Assembly: GCF_019331725.1 (NCBI RefSeq)
Contig: NZ_JAHBBF010000004.1
Span: 124,001 to 188,000 of the forward strand
Reading direction: 5' to 3'
Length of the DNA stretch: 64,000 bases
DNA from: Bifidobacterium saguinibicoloris
Lineage (GTDB): Bacteria; Actinomycetota; Actinomycetes; Actinomycetales; Bifidobacteriaceae
In this document: positions 58,285 to 64,000 of the stretch, piece by piece
Layout of the letters: the number at the start of each line of letters is the position of its first letter
Position numbering within the stretch: position 1 is the first letter of the stretch
The notes under the pieces: model-generated
Seen by the model: the letters and a program-made list of their open reading frames with translations, nothing else
What the model was told of the DNA's origin: nothing
Database searches by the model: none
Program-made: the position numbers and the translations under genes

Positions 58285-58332
58285 GGGCTGCAATCATCCT
58301 CTCAGAGGACGATCACCTCGTGATCAGACGAA

Positions 58333-60810
58333 TCACTCGTTGTCGCCGGCGGTGGCGGCGGTAGCGGTGATGGCGCCCTTCTCGGAGGTGTTCAGGCCGG
58401 AGTACACCCAGTCGGTGTAGTCCGGGTGATCGTAGCCGTTGTCGACCGCGAACTGGAAGGCTTCCTGACGGAAGGCCTCAAGCTCGTTGATCTTGTCGGC
58501 GTACTTGTCGGCGTCGATCATGCGCAGGGCCTCGGCGGTCAGCTCGTAGCGATCGATCTCGTTCACGCGGACCATGTCGTACGGGGTGGTGGTGGAGCCC
58601 TCCTCCTCGTAGCCGTGGACGTTGAAGTTGTCGTGGTTCGGGCGATCGTAGATCAGACCACGCACGTCGTGCGCGTAGGAGTGGTACGCGAACAGCACCG
58701 GCTTGTCGGCGGTGAAGATGTCGGCGAACTCCTCGTCGGAGAGGGCCTCGTCGTTCTCCTTGGCGGACTGCAGAGCGAGCAGGTCAACCACGTTGACGAC
58801 CTTGAACTTGATGCCCATGGCCTTCAGCTTGTCGGAGGCGGCCATGATCTCCTGGGTCGGGACATCGCCGGCGGCGGCAAGCACGATCTCGGCCTCATCG
58901 TTGGACTTCGCGGTGGAGGCCCAATCCCAGGCGGCGGCACCCTTCTCGAGCTCGGCGCGAGCCTCGTCGAGGGACAGCCAGGTGGCGGCCGGCTGCTTGC
59001 CGGCGATGATGGCGTTGATCTTGTTGGTGGACTTGTAGCACTTCTCGGCGATGGCCAGCAGCATGTTCGCGTCGGTGGCGAAGTAGATGCCGATGACGTG
59101 ATCGTTGTGGAAGCACTTGTTCAGCAGCAGGGAGGTGACACCCGGATCCTGGTGCGAGAAGCCGTTGTGGTCCTGGCGCCAGACGTGGGAGGAGACCAGC
59201 AGGTTCATGGACGCGATCGGCTTGCGCCACGGGATCTCACGAACGGTGGCCTCGAGCCACTTGGCGTGCTGGTTGAGCATGGAGTCGATCACGTGGACGA
59301 AGGACTCGTAGGAGCTCCAGATGCCGTGACGGCCGGTCAGGAGGTAGCCCTCGAGGAAGCCTTCCATCTGGTGCTCGGACAGCTGCTCGACGACCTGGCC
59401 GGAGACGTGCATGTGCTCGTCGACCTCATCGGAGATGTAGCCGGCGTCCCACTGCTTGTTGGTGACCTCGTAGGAGGCCTGCAGACGGTTGGAGGCGGTC
59501 TCATCCGGTCCGAAGATGCGGAAGTCGTGCGGGTTGTTCTTGATGATGTCGCGGGTGTAGACGCCGAGACGACGGGTGGCCTCGAGCTGGCCCCAGCCGT
59601 GGCCGTACTTCTCGACTTCCTTGACGGCGTAGTCCTCGAGGTTCGGGAGCTTCAGGTCGTCACGGATCACACCGCCGTTGGCGTTCGGGTTGGCGCCGAT
59701 GCGCAGCTCACCCTTCGGCATGAAGGCGAGGACGTCGTCCTTGACGGCGCCGTTCTCGTCGAACAGCTCCTCCGGCTTGTAGGACTCGAGCCAGTTCTTG
59801 AGGACCTCGAAGTGGGCCTCGGTGTCGCGGGCGGAGGCCAGCGGCACCTGGTGGGAACGCCAGGAGCCCTCGGTCTTCTTGCCGTCGATGTACTTCGGGC
59901 AGGTCCAGCCCTTCGGGGTGCGGAAGATGATCATCGGGTAGAACGGACGGTGCACGTTGTCCGTGTTGGCGGTCGCCTTGATGTCGCAGATCTCGTCCCA
60001 GATGGACTCGAACAGGTCGGCGAAGCGACGGTGGATGGACATGTGGTCCTCATCGTCGAAGCCGGCGACGAACTCGTACGGCTCGTAGCCCATGCCGTGG
60101 AAGAACTCGTGGAGCTCCTCGTCGGAGATGCGGGACAGGATGGTCGGGTTGGCGATCTTGTAGCCGTTGAGGTGCAGGATCGGCAGCACGATGCCGTCGG
60201 TGCGCGGGTTCACGAGCTTGTTGGACTGCCAGCCGGTGGCCAGCGGGCCGGTCTCGGCCTCACCGTCGCCGACGATGGCCGGGACGAAGAGGGACGGGTT
60301 GTCCATGATGGCGCCGTAGGCGTGGGACAGGGCGTAGCCGAGCTCGCCACCCTCGTGGATGGAGCCCGGGGTCTCCGGAGCGAAGTGGGACGGGATGCCG
60401 CCCGGGTAGGAGAACTGGCGGAAGAACTTCTGAAGACCAGCCTCGTCCTTGGTGATCTTCGGGAAGGTCTCGGTGTAGGTGCCGTCCAGGTAGGACTGCG
60501 AGGTGCCGGCCGGGCCGCCGTGGCCCGGGCCCATGATGATCACGGTGTTCTGGCCGTGGTCGGCGATGAAGCGGTTGATGTGGCCGATCAGGAAGTTCAG
60601 GCCCGGGGTGGTGCCCCAGTGGCCGACCAGACGGTGCTTGACGTCCTCGCGGGTGAAGGGCTCCTTCATCAGCGGGTTGCTACGCAGGTAGATCTGGCCG
60701 ATGGAGAGGTAGTTGGCAACGCGCCAGTACTTGTCAACGCCTTCGAGGGCCTCCTCGGAAACCGGAGCGTTCAGCTTCTTCCAGGGGGTGCCAATAACAG
60801 GACTCGTCAT
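58333..60810 (-). CDS. xfp: Xylulose-5-phosphate/fructose-6-phosphate phosphoketolase
   Basis: 825 residues, the normal Xfp length. This ThDP enzyme splits F6P or X5P with phosphate to acetyl phosphate plus E4P or G3P, the defining step of the bifid shunt. The PROSITE-type signature [15 protein letters not shown], the ThDP/Mg region [15 protein letters not shown] and catalytic histidines ([19 protein letters not shown]) are visible. The start [12 protein letters not shown] at 60810 is preceded by two tandem AGGAGT Shine-Dalgarno copies. It is divergent from guaA across 458 bases. It carries its own strong terminator and is probably highly expressed. Confidence 0.99.
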   Translation of the reverse strand: MTSPVIGTPWKKLNAPVSEEALEGVDKYWRVANYLSIGQIYLRSNPLMKEPFTREDVKHRLVGHWGTTPGLNFLIGHINRFIADHGQNTVIIMGPGHGGPAGTSQSYLDGTYTETFPKITKDEAGLQKFFRQFSYPGGIPSHFAPETPGSIHEGGELGYALSHAYGAIMDNPSLFVPAIVGDGEAETGPLATGWQSNKLVNPRTDGIVLPILHLNGYKIANPTILSRISDEELHEFFHGMGYEPYEFVAGFDDEDHMSIHRRFADLFESIWDEICDIKATANTDNVHRPFYPMIIFRTPKGWTCPKYIDGKKTEGSWRSHQVPLASARDTEAHFEVLKNWLESYKPEELFDENGAVKDDVLAFMPKGELRIGANPNANGGVIRDDLKLPNLEDYAVKEVEKYGHGWGQLEATRRLGVYTRDIIKNNPHDFRIFGPDETASNRLQASYEVTNKQWDAGYISDEVDEHMHVSGQVVEQLSEHQMEGFLEGYLLTGRHGIWSSYESFVHVIDSMLNQHAKWLEATVREIPWRKPIASMNLLVSSHVWRQDHNGFSHQDPGVTSLLLNKCFHNDHVIGIYFATDANMLLAIAEKCYKSTNKINAIIAGKQPAATWLSLDEARAELEKGAAAWDWASTAKSNDEAEIVLAAAGDVPTQEIMAASDKLKAMGIKFKVVNVVDLLALQSAKENDEALSDEEFADIFTADKPVLFAYHSYAHDVRGLIYDRPNHDNFNVHGYEEEGSTTTPYDMVRVNEIDRYELTAEALRMIDADKYADKINELEAFRQEAFQFAVDNGYDHPDYTDWVYSGLNTSEKGAITATAATAGDNE

Positions 60811-61268
60811 GTGTACTCCTGTACTCCTGCACACGATCGGGGGATCGCGCGCGATTGATTATTTCTGTTTCGGTCGCGAGGCCCCATAACCTTGCGGTTA
60901 CGCGGTTTCCCGCTCCCAATCACTCGATATGGTACGAGGACAACGCGACTTTTGAACGATTTCTTGCGAGTATGTTCGGAAATGTTGCAAAAATTGCTGG
61001 TTTTGTGTGAATTCGCCGACCGATTGTGCGCATCCCTTTTTTGACGACAAGACATGAAAACGTTGGAATACGGCCGGATAGGCCGCGTCAACCGGATGCG
61101 GCCACGTTCGTTTCATTGTGTTCGCTCCCGGCGTGTTGGTGGGGTCACCCGGCGTTGTTTGTTCGTTTTCCGCACATGAATTTGGCCATATGGCCTTGTC
61201 TGGCTCGACGGCGATAATCGTCACGACACCACCCAAGTTACATCACGATAAACGTTAGGGGAATTTCC
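60811..61268. other. Divergent xfp-guaA intergenic region
   Basis: 458 bases, clearly more AT-rich than the genes. It must hold both promoters. Visible items: the xfp tandem ribosome sites (60815-60828), a small hairpin TAACC-TTGC-GGTTA (60887-60900) in the likely xfp 5' leader, and the guaA ribosome site AGGGGA. Short frames inside (for example 61026-61217) lack ribosome sites and look accidental. Confidence 0.6.
60815..60828 (-). promoter_or_regulatory. Duplicated Shine-Dalgarno of xfp
   Basis: On the minus strand AGGAGT occurs at 60828-60823 and again at 60820-60815, 12 and 4 nt before the ATG, within AGGAGTACAGGAGTACAC. The upstream copy has the better spacing. Confidence 0.7.
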
Positions 61269-62831
61269 ATGGCAACAGGTCCTGTGCTCGTCGTCGATTT
61301 CGGCGCCCAGTACGCCCAGCTCATCGCCCGTCGCGTGCGTGAGGCCAACGTCTATTCCGAACTCGTGCCCCACTCCATGCCGGTCGACGAGATGCTGGCC
61401 AAGGATCCGAAGGCGATCATCCTCTCCGGCGGCCCGGCCTCCGTGTTCGAGCCCGGCGCCCCGCGAGTCGACCCGAAGCTGTTCGAGGCCGGCGTCCCGG
61501 TGCTCGGCATCTGCTACGGCTTCCAGGCCATGGCCTACGCCCTCGGCGCCGACGTCGACAAGGCCGCCCTCGGCGAATACGGCAAGACCGAGACCGTCAT
61601 CGACTCGGCCGAAGGCATCCTCGCCGGCTCCCCCGCCGAGCAGAGCACGTGGATGAGCCACGGCGTCGCCGTCAAGACCGCGCCCGAGGGCTTCAAGGTC
61701 CTCGCCCACACCGAGGGCGCCCCCGTCGCCGCGATGGAGGACGAGTCCCGCAGGCTGTACGGCGTGCAGTGGCACCCCGAGGTCAAGCACACCCCGCTCG
61801 GCCAGAAGCTCATCGAGACGTTCCTCCACGACTGCGCCGGCCTCGGCTCCGACTGGGACGCCTCCTCCATCATCGACGACCAGGTCAGGAAGATCCGCGA
61901 GCAGGTCGGCGACGCCGAGGTCATCTGCGGCCTGTCCGGCGGCGTGGACTCCGCCGTCGCCGCAGCCCTCGTCCACAAGGCAGTCGGCGACCAGCTCACC
62001 TGCGTGTTCGTCGACCACGGTCTCCTGAGGAAGGGCGAGGTCGAGCAGGTCAAGCACGATTTCGTCGAGGCCACCGGCATCCGTCTGATCACCGTCGACG
62101 CCGCCGACGACTTCCTCGACGCCTTGAAGGGCGTCTCCGAGCCGGAGCGCAAGCGCAAAATCATCGGCGAGAAGTTCATCCGCACCTTCGAGAAGGCCCA
62201 ACGCCAGGTCCTTGAGGAGGCAGGCGCCCGCGGCAAGGAGGTGAAGTTCCTCGTGCAGGGCACGCTCTACCCCGACGTCGTCGAGTCCGGCGGCGGCGAC
62301 GGCGCGGCCAACATCAAGAGCCACCACAACGTGGGAGGCCTGCCCAAGGACATCAAGTTCCAGCTCGTCGAGCCGCTGCGCACCCTGTTCAAGGATGAGG
62401 TGCGCGCCATCGGCACCGAGCTCGGCCTGCCCGACGAGATCGTCTGGCGCCAGCCGTTCCCGGGCCCGGGCCTCGGCATCCGCATCGTCGGCGAGATCAC
62501 CCGCGAGCGCCTCGACGTGCTGCGCGAGGCGGACGCCATCGCCCGCGAGGAGCTCACCAAGGCCGGCCTCGACCGCGACATCTGGCAGTGCCCCGTCGTG
62601 CTCCTCGCCGACGTCCACTCGGTGGGCGTCCAGGGCGACGAACGCACCTACGGCTCCCCCATCGTGCTGCGCCCGGTCAGCTCCGAGGACGCCATGACCG
62701 CCGACTGGTCGCGCGTCCCCTATGACGTACTCGCCACGATCTCCACCCGCATCACCAACGAGTGCCGTCAGATCAACCGCGTGGTGCTCGACTGCACCTC
62801 CAAGCCGCCGGCCACCATCGAATGGGAGTGA
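61269..62831 (+). CDS. guaA: GMP synthase (glutamine-hydrolysing)
   Basis: 520 residues. It converts XMP to GMP with ATP and glutamine. The class I amidotransferase domain (1-~195) has the nucleophile Cys in GICYGFQAM and His/Glu in VQWHPE. The ATP-pyrophosphatase domain has the P-loop [12 protein letters not shown]. The C-terminal dimerisation domain ends in the conserved [24 protein letters not shown] lies before the ATG. It is divergent from xfp, and a terminator follows at 62891-62928. Confidence 0.99.
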   Translation: MATGPVLVVDFGAQYAQLIARRVREANVYSELVPHSMPVDEMLAKDPKAIILSGGPASVFEPGAPRVDPKLFEAGVPVLGICYGFQAMAYALGADVDKAALGEYGKTETVIDSAEGILAGSPAEQSTWMSHGVAVKTAPEGFKVLAHTEGAPVAAMEDESRRLYGVQWHPEVKHTPLGQKLIETFLHDCAGLGSDWDASSIIDDQVRKIREQVGDAEVICGLSGGVDSAVAAALVHKAVGDQLTCVFVDHGLLRKGEVEQVKHDFVEATGIRLITVDAADDFLDALKGVSEPERKRKIIGEKFIRTFEKAQRQVLEEAGARGKEVKFLVQGTLYPDVVESGGGDGAANIKSHHNVGGLPKDIKFQLVEPLRTLFKDEVRAIGTELGLPDEIVWRQPFPGPGLGIRIVGEITRERLDVLREADAIAREELTKAGLDRDIWQCPVVLLADVHSVGVQGDERTYGSPIVLRPVSSEDAMTADWSRVPYDVLATISTRITNECRQINRVVLDCTSKPPATIEWE

Positions 62832-62890
62832 TGCGGGCGGCGGTCTCCGCGCGCATCATCCGACCATCCGGATCCGGTCTCTGACCTGAC

Positions 62891-62928
62891 CGAAAGGGCA
62901 TCCCGCAGCCGCACGGGATGCCCTTTCG
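62891..62928 (+). terminator. Terminator of guaA
   Basis: CGAAAGGGCATCCCG (62891-62905) pairs exactly with CGGGATGCCCTTTCG (62914-62928) across an 8-nt loop. Confidence 0.85.
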
Positions 62929-63126
62929 TCGTTCTCCGCCACTCACCGTCCCGCGGCCCCGGGAAGCCGACCCGCGACACGGACACCCCCGAGCCATGCA
63001 CCCTCCGAGCCGGAGGCTCCCGTGGGACGCCGCCACTTCGAGGGTCGTTGGTACACTCTTCCCCCGTCCGTCCCATTCCGGGAACGGGCGAAGAGAGAGA
63101 AGTCTGAGCAGTAAGCGGTATCGGAA
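62929..63126 (+). other. Upstream region of the acyltransferase gene
   Basis: No gene. It contains a small hairpin CCTCCG-AGC-CGGAGG (63002-63016) and a -10-like TACACT (63052-63057), which would leave a leader of ~60 nt before the GTG at 63127. Confidence 0.4.
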
Positions 63127-64000
63127 GTGGCTGTAACGAAACAACGCCGTCGCTATGTGGGCCTGGACGGCATCAAGGGGTTCGCGCTCATCGCGATCAT
63201 CATCTACCATTGCGCGCAGTCGGCGATGCCCGGCGGCTTCTACGGCGTCGACGTGTTCTTCACCGTGTCCGGGTTCCTCATCGCGCTGAGCCTGTTCCGT
63301 TCGTTGGAACGCACGGGAGGCCCCGATCTGGCGCGGTACATCCCGCGTCGCGCCGCGCGCCTCTATCCGGCCCTCATCATGTTGGTGCCCGCGGTGGTCA
63401 CCCTCGCCTGGATGACCGACCGCGACGCGCTCGTCGGCATCCGCGACCAGGTCGTCACCACGCTGCTCGGCTGCTACAACTGGTACGCCATCGTCAACGG
63501 CCAGGACTACTTCAACCAGATGAACCCGCAGATCCTGCGTCACCTGTGGTTCGTGGGCGTGCTCATGCAGTTCTACGTCGTCGTGCCGCTCATCGCCTGG
63601 CTCATGTGGCGCATCCGCCGCACCCATCTGTCCGCCGTCATCCCCTTGGGGCTCGCCTCCGCGAGCGGCTGGGCCATGTGGACGCTCTACGCTTCCAAGG
63701 CCGACGCCACCCGCGTCTACTTCGGCGCCGACACGCACGCCGTGGGCCTGCTGCTCGGCGTCGCGCTCGCATGGTTCGTCGCCGCGCCCCATTCCGGTCC
63801 GCGCAGGACGCGTACGACGGGCGTGGACGCCGCCCCCGCCGTCCCGTCTCCCGCGTCCGCTCCGGTACCGATGCCGGCCATGCGGGATGTGCCGTCGTTC
63901 GGCAACGTCCCGGCTCCCGTTCCGCTGCCCGCGACGACCATGCCGCCGTCGGTTTCCCCCATGTCCCGTCGGATGCTACGAACCGCACACTCGGATGCGG
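63127..64000 (+). CDS. Membrane acyltransferase (acyltransferase 3 / OafA type), N-terminal part
   Basis: The frame runs from GTG at 63127 to the window end: 291 visible residues. The family start is clear: RRRYVGLDGIKGFALIAI followed by the catalytic-region His in IIYHCAQS, FYGVDVFFTVSGFLIALSL and the RRAARLYPAL motif. At least six TM helices are visible, with HLWFVGVLMQFYVVVPL and a GADTHAVGLLLGVAL segment. After these a Pro/Ala-rich loop begins. Such enzymes acylate cell-surface sugars or peptidoglycan. An in-frame stop at 63112-63114 makes the GTG the only good start; the ribosome site is weak. Confidence 0.9.
   Translation, partial: MAVTKQRRRYVGLDGIKGFALIAIIIYHCAQSAMPGGFYGVDVFFTVSGFLIALSLFRSLERTGGPDLARYIPRRAARLYPALIMLVPAVVTLAWMTDRDALVGIRDQVVTTLLGCYNWYAIVNGQDYFNQMNPQILRHLWFVGVLMQFYVVVPLIAWLMWRIRRTHLSAVIPLGLASASGWAMWTLYASKADATRVYFGADTHAVGLLLGVALAWFVAAPHSGPRRTRTTGVDAAPAVPSPASAPVPMPAMRDVPSFGNVPAPVPLPATTMPPSVSPMSRRMLRTAHSDA

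Noticed and set aside
61026..61217. 63-codon ORF in the xfp-guaA gap
   Set aside because: No ribosome site and no resemblance to a protein; more likely promoter and leader DNA.
62768..63076. Minus-strand ORF ending [18 protein letters not shown]
   Set aside because: It is antisense to the conserved guaA 3' end and has no ribosome site; a common mis-annotation.

Overview
The window is high-GC, densely packed actinobacterial chromosome, and the gene content points to a Bifidobacterium. It carries an 825-residue xylulose-5-phosphate/fructose-6-phosphate phosphoketolase (the key enzyme of the bifid shunt) divergent from guaA. It also has a stand-alone groEL behind two CIRCE operators, clpC, actinobacterial families (DUF3027, LytR_C, WXG100) and many start codons placed just downstream of a -10 box, as expected for leaderless mRNAs. 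No rRNA, phage, insertion sequence or CRISPR array was seen. The species cannot be fixed from sequence alone. Two genes run off the edges: a NarL-type sensor kinase on the left and an acyltransferase on the right.

Layout. 1-9300: sensor kinase fragment, ABC-F protein with a structured leader, hisS-aspS, a DUF349 protein and a secreted 5'-nucleotidase-like phosphoesterase. 9490-17010: a ThDP-dependent acetolactate-synthase-like enzyme, clpC, a tandem UspA protein, and a csp-DUF3027 pair. 17120-21350: an OmpR-type two-component system, a TPM-domain membrane protein and a lone WXG100 protein. 21480-24530: groEL with two CIRCE boxes, cspA and a LytR_C membrane protein. 24670-32870: ung, then a six-gene moxR/DUF58/VWA operon joined by 4-bp stop/start overlaps, then a WXG-like small protein and an alpha/beta-hydrolase with a helical N-terminus that looks like a secreted pair. 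33040-35620: a MacB/FtsX-type permease and its ATPase. 35690-45700: dnaE1, a membrane protein of unknown function, a Cof-type HAD phosphatase, a membrane-anchored HELSH putative metalloprotease and glnE. 45819-49076: metE and metF. 49314-57275: SixA-like phosphatase, TrmI, a corA-solute-binding-lipoprotein pair, a THUMP-like methyltransferase, a Ser/Gly-repeat membrane protein, a DMT exporter and a flavin/PLP-oxidase-fold protein. 57522-58132: three tandem tRNA-Ala(GGC) genes on a 108-bp repeat, then a five-box palindromic array with 51-bp spacing. 58333-64000: xfp, guaA and the acyltransferase.

Most genes are housekeeping: translation, replication, protein quality control, nitrogen control, methionine synthesis and central carbon metabolism. 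The accessory or under-described material is the moxR/VWA operon, the WXG-like/hydrolase pair, several cell-surface proteins with Ser/Asp/Gly-rich linkers, and the repeat region behind the tRNA-Ala cluster. The repeat region and the WXG-hydrolase pair are the best candidates for something new.
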